Shown: piece by piece, positions 1-8,585 of the stretch
Layout of the letters: every line of letters begins with the position of its first letter
How positions within the stretch are numbered: the first letter of the stretch is position 1
Notes under the pieces: model-generated
Databases searched by the model: none
What the model saw: only the letters and a program-made list of their open reading frames with translations
Told to the model about the DNA's origin: nothing
From: Nemertoderma westbladi
Lineage: Eukaryota; Xenacoelomorpha; Nemertodermatida; Nemertodermatidae
Direction: 5' to 3'
Length of the DNA stretch: 21,333 bases
Assembly (NCBI GenBank): GCA_032718475.1
Contig: JAUCBJ010002439.1
Coordinates: forward strand, 1-21,333
Made by a program: the position numbers and the translations under genes

Positions 1-92
1 AAAACTGAAACTGTAACTGAAATGTTACACATTGTAATACTGAAACTGAAATGCAAAACTTTTGATTTTTTCTGAAACTGTAACTGAAATTA
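1..92. repeat. Imperfect CTGAAACTGTAACTGAAAT repeat at window edge
   Basis: The 19-mer CTGAAACTGTAACTGAAAT occurs at 5-23 and again at 72-90. A partial version (ACTGAAACTGAAATG) lies between them. The array runs off the left edge, so its full size is unknown. No coding potential is seen. Confidence 0.6.
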
Positions 93-183
93 ATTAAAAT
101 TGATTCAGTTCTCACTCAACACTATTGGCCAGAAGTAAATCATTAGGTCCTGGTGTATTACAGATACAGTAAGCACTGGTAGC

Positions 184-972
184 CAGGGACAGGATACGGT
201 ACGATACGAAAAAGCCAAGATACGATACGAAATATGAAAAAAGTTTCGTATTTTTTTAGTATTGTATTATTTATCTAGGAGTGAATATAAATATATGTAT
301 TGTATTTTGTATTACACTTAGAAAATCACATAAATCTCTATTATATGCCAATATTTATTATTTCAATATTCCAGTATGCTTGCTATAGCAATAGTGTGTC
401 TGTTGGCTAAGACATCCATAAGGACGTTATGTAACACGGCGCAATGGTAGCCATGCCATACTTTATGCACACTGTACTGAGATGTAACTTGACTTGGCCT
501 ACTACCGTTATTTATGGAATAATTTTGAATTGGATGTACCAATATGGAATAAAGTTAATAACTTAATTTCAAAGTCAAACTATTACTAGAATAAAACTAT
601 GTTTTATTTCAAAACCAATGTTTTATTTCTTTTATTTTCTCACTAGAATGCCTTATAATAACATCAGGCGCGATTAGTTATCCTCACAAGTTTATTTAAA
701 CTGTATAATTAGATTATACTTCAGTGGTCTTTTTATCATTATTTTACAGTTAATTACAATGTGATTATATAACGATCATCCTGTCTTACTTACACATTTT
801 ATTGACAGAATAAAACTGTAAGCTGCAACCTAATTTATACACCAATTTTGATTAAAAAAATGTAATGATCTCTGGTTTGACTTTTTGAAAACATTAATAT
901 TTCCAAAATAATATGATTCGAAAATACCATACGAAATACGAAAATCCGTTTTGGTGTCGTATCCTGTCCCTG
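184..972. mobile_element. Non-autonomous hAT-type DNA transposon (MITE)
   Basis: A 789-bp element has perfect 15-bp terminal inverted repeats: CAGGGACAGGATACG at 184-198 and its reverse complement at 958-972. It is flanked by an identical 8-bp direct repeat CTGGTAGC at 176-183 and 973-980. An 8-bp target duplication and termini starting CAGGG are the hallmark of the hAT superfamily. Just inside both ends are several copies of an ACGATACGAA / TTTCGTATTTCGTA subterminal motif, as expected for hAT transposase binding. The interior is AT-rich and has no transposase ORF, so the element would be mobilised in trans. The identical target duplications and perfect termini suggest a fairly recent insertion. 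It landed at the first unit of a 12-bp tandem array. Confidence 0.9.
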
Positions 973-1052
973 CTGGTAGCGCTGCTGGTAGCGCTGCTGG
1001 TAGCGCTGCTGGTAGCGCTGCTGGTATCGCTGCTGGTAGCGCTGCTGGTAGC
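973..1052. repeat. 12-bp tandem repeat (CTGGTAGCGCTG)
   Basis: Six full 12-bp units followed by an 8-bp partial unit. The fifth unit carries one change (CTGGTATCGCTG). The first 8 bases are the right-hand target duplication of the adjacent hAT element. Removing the element joins the left CTGGTAGC to GCTGCTGG and restores the array, so the array or its first unit predates the insertion. Read in the plus strand it gives Leu-Leu-Val-Ala repeats, which I take as accidental. Confidence 0.9.
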
Positions 1053-1948
1053 TATATTTTTGTTTGTTATATTATTGGGAATTAATATTAATAGAAGATT
1101 TTAATATTAAAATGCTGGTGTAATCTTTATATGGAAGGGAGGCCAGACAAATTATGTATGTTTTTATAGACATGTCTGTCAATATAATTATTCGGTTGCA
1201 ATTTCTGTCGCATTGTATTTGGAAGTGATGCTTCCCAATCCCCCCCCCCCCCCCCCCCCCCACCCACTTTAAACTCCATTACTTAACTATATATATATTT
1301 CCTTTTTAAAGGAATTTACACGGCGTCTAATAGAAGTATAACACTTCGGATATACCGGACCGGTGTTATTATAATATGTACTAAATAAACTCTAGTATTG
1401 TTTAAATTATAATATTTCTCCTTATCTAAAAAATCTATAAAAAATACTTTGAAACTCTGGTGTAACACTATCATAGGCTGGGTGATGAAATCGATTTGTG
1501 TTCAGATTTCAAACATTGATAATAATTTATAGGAGAATTTGGAGGGGGGGGGGGGGCATAACAATATAATGTTTTTTACTAATTTCGGTTTTTCTACGTC
1601 ATTTACTGTAAATATAATGATAGCGACCAGACCCAAGTATTATGAGATTGTTGATACGTTTTAATTTTATCAACTCAACATTATCCGCACTATATGTAGC
1701 TTTAGTATCTTATATTATTCACCACTGTTGTGTTTGAATTTCATTTCATTACTTTATATTTTTTACTCACGGGCCGAAGTTTAGTAAATAGGTCGCAGTA
1801 TGCACAATAAAAGTAGCAACAAATAGGTATTTACTTATGAATATTTTGTGTTGTAGTAAATGATTTAAGAAACTTTGTAAAGTGTTAATTAATATGACTG
1901 GAAAAGTATTTCTATTATTAATATACGTATATAGTATATATTAACTAC
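1053..1948. other. AT-rich intergenic DNA with C22 and G13 runs
   Basis: No gene is recognised. The stretch is AT-rich and contains an uninterrupted run of 22 C at 1240-1261 and 13 G at 1544-1556. Short ORFs here are low-complexity or cross the homopolymers. Confidence 0.6.
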
Positions 1949-2004
1949 CTCTCACTTAAATTTCCAACACACAGTGACTGAAAGTCCTACTTTCCCTCAC
2001 TATA
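1949..2004. repeat. Diverged first unit of the 52-bp array (left of the LTR)
   Basis: Bases 1977-2004 (GAAAGTCCTACTTTCCCTCA then CTATA) match the 52-bp array found downstream. The part before it is a diverged version of the same unit. This is the left side of the array cut by the insertion at 2005-2586. Confidence 0.7.
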
Positions 2005-2586
2005 TGTGAGCGGATTCAATTCCGCCGCATTACCCTCACAAAGTTAGGACAGTGGCACCTTTTCAGCAATATATTGGAGATACGAGATTGGCAATAACCA
2101 ATCTCGTATCACAACCAACACCGGGGACAACACAAACCCCAAAGCCACACACAAAGGGAGGTTAGAGGTCAATCCACCTCGGGAGAGGAAACAACCAGCA
2201 GGGGCCAACAGCAGGGGGGAAGTAGATTATTGGCCAATAGGGGCGAAGGAGGGCATCCACTGGGTGAAAGGCCACAGCAGTGTAGGAGTAATAAATAATC
2301 ACATATATATTATTATGTTGCATACCATTACCGGTTCAGTTATTCAGTTATTGCTTTCAGTGCAGACGGGCGATATTGTTCCACCGTCACCGTCGCCATT
2401 ATCTATTTACTACTGCTGTACTTCAGTTATTGCTTACCGGTTACACAATTTTATTATATCAGACCGTCGGACAACAACACCAACTCCATCCAATTTTATC
2501 TAACGGCCTCGGCCAAACAGTAACATCCCAGCCTGCGGTGACGCGTACGAACAACAACCCGGTCGGGATCCCTTGATCCCGCCTCA
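2005..2586. mobile_element. Probable solo LTR of a retrotransposon
   Basis: A 582-bp segment starts TGTGAGCGG and ends GCCTCA. It is flanked by the 5-bp direct repeat CTATA (2000-2004 and 2587-2591). TG...CA termini with a 5-bp target duplication fit an LTR. Removing the segment with one CTATA rejoins the two sides of a 52-bp tandem repeat unit in register, which is strong evidence of insertion. No second LTR, gag or pol is present, so it would be a solo LTR left by recombination. A 13-bp perfect stem (2079-2091 with 2098-2110, 6-nt loop) and a GGGATC/GATCCC hairpin near the 3' end lie inside. The direct repeat can also be read as 10 bp (CCTCACTATA), which would argue for another element class. 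Family is not assigned and strand is unknown. Confidence 0.55.
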
Positions 2587-2987
2587 CTATAAAAGTTTCT
2601 TCCACTAATTTGGTAACAGAAAGTCCTACTTTCCCTCACTATAAAAGTTTCTTCCACTAATTTGGTAACAGAAAGTCCTACTTTCCCTCACTATAAAAGT
2701 TTCTTCCACTAATTTGGTAACAGAAAGTCCTACTTTCCCTCACTAAAAAAGTTTCTTCCACTAATTTGGTAACAGAAAGTCCTACTTTCCCTCACTAAAA
2801 AAGTTTCTTCCACTAATTTGGTAACAGAAAGTCCTACTTTCCCTCACTAAAAAAGTTTCTTCCACTAATTTGGTAACAGAAAGTCCTACTTTCCCTCACT
2901 AAAAAAGTTTCTTCCACTAATTTGGTAACAGAAAGTCCTACTTTCCCTCACTAAAAAAGTTTCTTCCACTAATTTGGTAACAGAAAC
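2587..2987. repeat. 52-bp tandem array (about 7.8 units)
   Basis: CCTCACT recurs at 2582, 2634, 2686, 2738, 2790, 2842, 2894 and 2946, exactly 52 bp apart. Each unit reads CACTATAAAAG or CACTAAAAAAG, then TTTCTTCCACTAATTTGG, then a GAAAGTCCTACTTTCC inverted repeat core. The first three units carry ATAAAAG and the last five AAAAAAG, so the array grew in two blocks. It ends at CAGAAACTCC near 2987. Confidence 0.9.
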
Positions 2988-3421
2988 TCCATTTGGAGTT
3001 GAACCTTGGTTTCGAGACCCGATCACTGAAGGATGTTTCTTTTATAAAGGGAGTTGGTTTCGATAAATGTTGCCATGTCCTGTTGTTACATAATACCACC
3101 AGATTTCAAAACATTCGATTTATAATAATTTTAACACATTCTTTGAAGGATAGTAAAAAATGCCATTATATTCATGCGTTAGGCAGTTCATTGTCCATAT
3201 TTATCATATTGTCCTTATTATACAAAACATAACATAGGACCTCCAACATTATTTGTTCTGTGGATTACAGTGGTGTAACACGTAACATGCCTCCACTCAT
3301 GGCCTTAAATCAAGTGAGTGTAATCCAGGCATGTTGTTAGGGACCGCAAAATATACGTCACCACATCGGCACCGAACTAAATGCTGATTTGTTGGCTTTC
3401 TATATACCTGGCTACCTCCCG
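2988..3421. other. Intergenic DNA with interlocking inverted repeats
   Basis: No gene is recognised. GGATTACA (3262-3269) is complementary to 3319-3326. AACATGCCT (3284-3292) is complementary to 3327-3335. The two possible stems cross each other. The 79-aa plus ORF at 2993-3232 shows no recognisable motif. Confidence 0.5.
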
Positions 3422-4056
3422 CCCCCACCCATCACCCCACTTCAACCCACCCTTCACCCCACTACAACCCACCCCTCACCCCACTACAGCCCACCCCTCA
3501 TCCGACTACAGCCCACCCCTCACCCTACTACAGCCCACCCCTCACCCCACTACAGCCCACCCCTCACCCCACTACAGCGCACCCCTCACCCGACTACAGC
3601 CCACCCCTCACCCCACTACAGCCCACCCCTCACCCCACTACAGCCCACCCCTCATCCGACTACAGCCCACCCCTCACCCTACTACAGCCCACCCCTCACC
3701 CCACTGCAGCCCACCCCTCACCCCACTACAGCCCACCCCTCACCCCACTACAGCCCAACCCCTCACCCCACTACAGCCCACCCCTCACCCCACTACAGCC
3801 CACCCCTCACCCGACTACAGCCCACCCCTCACCCCACTACAGCCCACCCCTCATCCGACTACAGCCCACCCCTCACCACACTACAGCCCACCCCTCACCC
3901 CACTACAGCCCACCCTCACCCTATTAAAGCCCACCCCTCATCCGACTACAGCCCACCCCTCATCCGACTACAGCCCATCCCTCACCCCACGACAGCCACC
4001 CCTCAGCCCTCACCCCACTACAGCCCACCCCTCAACCGACTACAGCCGACCCCATA
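3422..4056. repeat. 22-bp C-rich minisatellite (about 28 units)
   Basis: A tandem array of a 22-bp unit made of CCCACCCCTCA followed by CCCCACTACAG. Common variants are ATCCGAC and ACCCTAC in place of ACCCCAC, and there are a few one-base insertions or deletions near 3755 and 3910. The G-rich strand is the minus strand. The unit has no stop codon in any plus frame and is not a multiple of three. The plus frames therefore all stay open and cycle through the same Pro/His/Thr-rich peptide, which is not evidence of coding. It ends beside a C17 run. Confidence 0.9.
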
Positions 4057-4064
4057 ACCCCCCT

Positions 4065-4081
4065 CCCCCCCCCCCCCCCCC
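4065..4081. repeat. Poly-C run (C17)
   Basis: An uninterrupted run of 17 C adjoining the 22-bp C-rich minisatellite. Confidence 0.9.
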
Positions 4082-4630
4082 ACCCCTAAATGCCGGATGA
4101 TATTCATTCACCATTTTTAAGATAATTTGAATTATACTTTTCACTATTAAAGTTACTCCCCTTTTTATTTTACAGTTCTGGTTAAGTTACATTAATTTGA
4201 TTGAAACTTTGCCAGATAAATTATTAGGAATAGCTAATCCAAGAATATATTAAATGGCTATCACCATTAATATCAACTTATTTTTAGAATATATTCAATG
4301 CCAATACGACGACTGGAGGCTCATTAAATAATCACAGGTGCACTGGAATTAATTATCTTCCCTACAGCATTTGTATAGTAGAACATTATAAAGGGTAAAA
4401 CGACAGCCAATAGGGGCCCTTGCTTTCCAGCCATTGCTATAGATACGGAAAACCCGTTACAAACAACGGTACCAACATCACATTATATTTTTATTTGCCA
4501 TTCAATTAAATAATGAGTTGATTTATTATTATTATTAACAATAATAAATTGTATTCACAAAATGTATTGTACTCGGAGATTGTGGTTGATAATTTAATAA
4601 TAAAATAATTTTCACATTTATTTATTAATA
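4082..4630. other. Upstream region of the RGS22-like gene
   Basis: AT-rich sequence without a recognised gene. A CCAAT-box-like word (AGCCAATAGGGGCC) lies near 4405-4418, about 215 bp before the start codon, so this stretch may hold the promoter and 5' UTR. No TATA box or clear splice pair can be assigned. Confidence 0.4.
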
Positions 4631-7600
4631 ATGAAACTTTTCGATGTTAACGACGATAACTTGGAGGATCTTCTCGCGTGCGACGATTTATTTCTCGAAT
4701 ATTTTAATGGTTTCCTTTCGTCTGCGGCGTTCCCCGTACCGTTGAACTACGACCGTCTGACCGGCACCGTTCTAGAATCCTACAACCTTTTGGGTACACC
4801 TAGTACACGAGGCAACACGACCACTGCTCATTCAGACGGGCGAGCTCTAAGTATGGAGTACGGCGCATCAGACGAGGAGCGAGAAAGGATGCTGTCCTGG
4901 TTGAAAGGTGACCGACTCCCCATATTCCTACAGTCCAAGTTCTATAGAGAATACAAACTCTGTAGATTACTGCTGCGACATTTAGAACAGCGGCAAAACG
5001 TGGAACGTACCAGCACTATGGATATCCAGGGTTACAGTCGGCAGACGGCCAGCGAATCCAGTTCGAGTTTCAATATGAGTACCGAGAAGGTTTCATACGA
5101 AGGTAAGACCAACGCGATTCGATGGAGTCCTATAGACTACTCGATGTTCAAATACCTGCGACCAGGGAGCAGAGCATTCTCATTGCCGATATCCATGATG
5201 GCGATTAATGACCTTAACGACCAGATGGAACCCTCTTCTGGAGCCAAGGCCACCAACACTGGAGAAAAATCTACCTCAGCCGAAGATGGGGATCTCTTCA
5301 AAGTGTCTACCGGGGGCAGCGATGGCATTCCCGAAATCGGTCCAACTCAAAATGATTTAAGTGTTGCTGAAGCCAAACCGATTCAGAGCGCATTAAAAGG
5401 CGCATCTAAACGTAACGCTGTCGCGAAAAAGAAAACTACTATAATGGTTCCTACAGATGACTCAGAATTTGACGCGAAAAATAGATCCAAGGCGGTTGAT
5501 GACGCTTTTGTCGAGGAAGAACCAGTGGATATTCCAGTCGATGAAGTCAGCGATTTCTATGAAAATGCAAGTTTTGAGAGTGACGATGACGTTTCATATA
5601 TCTCCTTCGAGGGTACCACTACAAACACAACGAGTCATAGGAAGCAGAATAGTACAACCCGTGAGATGAAACGGATCGCTGGTAAAATGCAGACAACTTT
5701 GCAGCACATCAAAGAAGAATGGCTTGGATCAGTTTCTGGAATGGAGAAGTTCAAATCCTTTTTAATAAACACTCAAGGGCTCGATTTGTTCGCCTTTTGG
5801 ATAGACTGTGAAGAGCTTGTCGACAACATCATTATATTTGAAGGGCAAATTGATACTAGTGACGCGTTAAAATCTAAACTCTTTCGCACTGTTTTGGATA
5901 AATATAAGTTGCGTTTAACGGATAACGCCATCGCTCTGTTAAATAAAACAAGTAGTGTCACTGGATTTAATTTAAATGTTTTGTTGAGGACTCAGTACGA
6001 TGTACTGCGGCGTTTACGTTCTTATTGGACACCGAGATATATTATTCATAAGGGCCAAGAACAACCTAATAATTTGGCACAACATTCCAGGGATATGGTG
6101 TACACCAGCATGTCATTCTTACCGTCTTTGGACGTTTCCAAAACGTTTACAGTTCGCCCGGATATTATGGAGAAGACTTTGGCTAATCCATTGAATAATT
6201 GGTCAATAATTGCACAGACAGGACATCGAGCAGATTCTACAATGCGGTCTGCGAATCCAAGACGTCACTTTTCTAAAGAACTAGAAACCCGTTATAAACA
6301 CAGTATACGGAGTGACAAATCGTGTGGGGGTCCCTTCCAACGTTACCTTCAAAGGAAATGCTTATTCTCCCCACCGCCGCTCAACGAAGACATAATGCTG
6401 TTGGCTAGATATTTATTTTGGCAAGATGTTCTGGAGTATTCGGATTCACAGAAGCGTGGTTGCGATCGATTTATCCGCCTTACTATGGCATGGACTCTGT
6501 TTACAAAGTATTTCACAACTGATAGCCTTTGGAGTATTGGATTTAGCGATGAAGGGTGCGACTCAATTAGGGAGCAACTACAATCAACGATGGATTTTGT
6601 TGACTCCACATTATTTGCCGCCGCTGAAGAATTTTGCGCAAACGGTTTAGAAAAAGAATGGCTTCGGTTTATGAAGGATGATTTGGCAACGTTTTTGGAA
6701 TGGCGGGCTAGACCAGAGGACAAGTTACCGAGCAGTCCAAGTACAGTATCTGAAGATCCAAAGCCGCCTTTACAGTCATGGATACGTCGCTTTCCGGGGT
6801 CAACTGAGTCGCAGAGAAGAAGGCGATTGCTGCGCTCTTTAGCAATGGCTGAGGAAATCAGGGATGATCATGCAAAGCAAAAGCTGAAGAAGGACCAAGT
6901 CCGAAAGGGAAGGTCAATGTTGGAACAACGGAAATATATGTCGCAAATGGGTGCCATCCAAGGAAAACGGAGAGGGGTCACGTTTAAACCACACCGGTTT
7001 CAAGTTGCCTTTAAAGAGCCTGAAGATACTGATGTTCTTTTAATTGTCGACGACCAACCTGTTGATAAGTTTCGCGAGACGGTCGAAGGGAAAGATACCG
7101 TGAAAGACATTGCTGAAGAGGAAAAAGTAGCCTTATCTAAGGAAATGGATTCGTTGGTGCACAGCACTACCCCGCCAAAATTAGCCATGACCGATGTCAT
7201 AAAAAACCGCGCATTAACTGACGATTTCGCGAATTACTGCAATAATTTTGAGGGTCTAGACATGTATAATTACCTCATGTTGTTTATGGATCTCGTTAAT
7301 TATTTCAAAATACCGTTTGACCAAAAGAGAAGACAAAACGAAGCTGCTAAGGAGATCTACAGTGACTTCGTACATCCCCTGGGGGAGCATTACATCGAAA
7401 GTATGCCGCACAACTGGGTCGGCAGAAACACGCGACCATCAACAGCCTCGTTGATGAATGTTATGGAGAAAGTCCAGGCTGAACTTGATGAGGCCTTTAG
7501 AATATTCTGGCAGGGGAAGACGCAGGTGTTCGCCGGTGGTAAGAAATCGCGCTTTGCTGAAGACGATCAGATTCCATCAATTTGGCTGTTTCGCCGAGAA

Positions 7601-8350
7601 CAGAAGGGAGTTGTGCCGCCACGTCTGCCGCCTTCAAAACGCGATAAAGAAACATTTATAATCGCCGTAAGCAACTCTTTCCAACCAGAGTCGAGCATAA
7701 AACTCTACCATTTCTATAAGTATCTGCAGAGGTATGGCAATCACGAAGGGCTGCCATTAATACCTAACGATTTAATTTTTTATTTAGAAGTAGAAAAGTT
7801 GCGTGATTTTGTCCACAAAGACATGGATGACATCCTAGTGAGACGGAAGGTTGAGGGGATTATTAGTTGCTTCTTGGAGTCTGTGATGCAACCGGCGGTT
7901 CAAATAGATGTGTCCACAGAGTCTGTCTCGAGTATGCGGCGCCAAGGTAGTCACATCGCCAAGACTAGAGAGCCCTCGACATTTAATATATCATCATACG
8001 AAGCAGTTCAGAAATCTCTTAATGTGACTCTTCTACCTTTTTGGACCGCGTTCTGTAAATCTTATAGACCCCCTCAGACCCCTGGGAAGACTTGGAGGTT
8101 TATTGAGGAAGCAGTTGAGGAATACAAGTCTCGTTCCAGAGAGTCTAGCGCGTCTTTACGAGAAGCAAAACTGCCTAAAATGAAGAAGAGAGGAGTTTGT
8201 TCTGCGTTTACTTATTCGCTGAAGGACGGAGTCCGATGGAAGGAGTGGGATCCGGGTGATATGTCCGGAACCCTTGGTGGTAGGACAGATGTTGGACACG
8301 ATAATTCCCATAGGAAGCATCGAATAAGCACTGTGGTTGGGGTGGTTTAA
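4631..8350 (+). CDS. RGS22: RGS22-like regulator of G-protein signalling, intronless
   Basis: A single 1239-codon ORF. Length and layout match the RGS22 family (about 1260 aa in mammals). Residues about 8-35 (NLEDLLACDDLFLEYFNGFL) match the family's N-terminal 'DxLATDDFLVDYFNEFL'-type motif, and an SWLKGDRLPIFLQS segment at about 90-103 also fits. RGS-like helical domains are seen at about 357-475 (FAFWIDCEEL), 566-692 (YLFWQDVLEY), 856-967 (LDMYNYLMLFMDL) and 1015-1146 (LIFYLEVEKL; CFLESVMQPAVQIDV; LLPFWTAFC). An acidic linker lies at about 275-340 and a basic, possibly coiled-coil stretch at about 725-790. Family knowledge: RGS proteins act on G-alpha subunits as GTPase activators, and RGS22 is linked to testis, sperm and ciliated cells. 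The start is the first ATG after an in-frame TAA at 4601, with A at -3. Animal RGS22 genes usually have many exons, so one uninterrupted exon suggests retroposition or massive intron loss. Confidence 0.9.
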   Translation: MKLFDVNDDNLEDLLACDDLFLEYFNGFLSSAAFPVPLNYDRLTGTVLESYNLLGTPSTRGNTTTAHSDGRALSMEYGASDEERERMLSWLKGDRLPIFLQSKFYREYKLCRLLLRHLEQRQNVERTSTMDIQGYSRQTASESSSSFNMSTEKVSYEGKTNAIRWSPIDYSMFKYLRPGSRAFSLPISMMAINDLNDQMEPSSGAKATNTGEKSTSAEDGDLFKVSTGGSDGIPEIGPTQNDLSVAEAKPIQSALKGASKRNAVAKKKTTIMVPTDDSEFDAKNRSKAVDDAFVEEEPVDIPVDEVSDFYENASFESDDDVSYISFEGTTTNTTSHRKQNSTTREMKRIAGKMQTTLQHIKEEWLGSVSGMEKFKSFLINTQGLDLFAFWIDCEELVDNIIIFEGQIDTSDALKSKLFRTVLDKYKLRLTDNAIALLNKTSSVTGFNLNVLLRTQYDVLRRLRSYWTPRYIIHKGQEQPNNLAQHSRDMVYTSMSFLPSLDVSKTFTVRPDIMEKTLANPLNNWSIIAQTGHRADSTMRSANPRRHFSKELETRYKHSIRSDKSCGGPFQRYLQRKCLFSPPPLNEDIMLLARYLFWQDVLEYSDSQKRGCDRFIRLTMAWTLFTKYFTTDSLWSIGFSDEGCDSIREQLQSTMDFVDSTLFAAAEEFCANGLEKEWLRFMKDDLATFLEWRARPEDKLPSSPSTVSEDPKPPLQSWIRRFPGSTESQRRRRLLRSLAMAEEIRDDHAKQKLKKDQVRKGRSMLEQRKYMSQMGAIQGKRRGVTFKPHRFQVAFKEPEDTDVLLIVDDQPVDKFRETVEGKDTVKDIAEEEKVALSKEMDSLVHSTTPPKLAMTDVIKNRALTDDFANYCNNFEGLDMYNYLMLFMDLVNYFKIPFDQKRRQNEAAKEIYSDFVHPLGEHYIESMPHNWVGRNTRPSTASLMNVMEKVQAELDEAFRIFWQGKTQVFAGGKKSRFAEDDQIPSIWLFRREQKGVVPPRLPPSKRDKETFIIAVSNSFQPESSIKLYHFYKYLQRYGNHEGLPLIPNDLIFYLEVEKLRDFVHKDMDDILVRRKVEGIISCFLESVMQPAVQIDVSTESVSSMRRQGSHIAKTREPSTFNISSYEAVQKSLNVTLLPFWTAFCKSYRPPQTPGKTWRFIEEAVEEYKSRSRESSASLREAKLPKMKKRGVCSAFTYSLKDGVRWKEWDPGDMSGTLGGRTDVGHDNSHRKHRISTVVGVV

Positions 8351-8402
8351 CGATAATTACCATAGGAAGCATCGAATAAGCACTGTGGTTGGGGTGGTTT
8401 AA
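8299..8402 (+). repeat. 52-bp tandem duplication across the stop codon
   Basis: Bases 8299-8350 (the last 17 codons of the RGS22-like ORF, with the TAA) are repeated at 8351-8402 with a single mismatch (TTCCC to TTACC). A further GGATAATTT follows. The second copy lies after the stop, so it is 3' UTR. Because 52 is not a multiple of three, read-through would not repeat the same peptide. The near identity points to a recent duplication. Confidence 0.95.
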
Positions 8403-8579
8403 GGATAATTTATATTGTATAATGTATGTGTATATATATAATGTATAAATAGTATTTAATGTTAAATGAAATAATTACAGAAATGGAACGTGACATGTTA
8501 TTATATTCAAAGTTATTATTTTTTGCCTAAATATTTTTTTACAAACTAAACAACAAACAATATAAATTTGTCGTTTTAT

Positions 8580-8585
8580 AATAAA
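8580..8585 (+). terminator. Candidate poly(A) signal for the RGS22-like gene
   Basis: AATAAA lies about 230 bases after the stop codon at 8350, in AT-rich sequence. It is the nearest canonical signal I see on this strand. Confidence 0.4.

Noticed and set aside
913-1104. 63-aa Leu/Val/Ala-rich ORF resembling a membrane peptide
   Set aside because: It crosses the end of the hAT element and the 12-bp array. The hydrophobic run is the array.
2264-2576. Two plus-strand ORFs of 66-79 aa
   Set aside because: They lie in the probable LTR, overlap each other in different frames and show no motif.
3003-3030. GGTTTCGAGACCC resembling a tRNA B box
   Set aside because: No A box or cloverleaf could be fitted around it.
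3381-4100. Overlapping 222- and 239-aa Pro/His/Thr-rich ORFs
   Set aside because: They are the 22-bp minisatellite read in shifted frames. The unit has no stop in any plus frame and is not a multiple of three, so openness carries no coding information.
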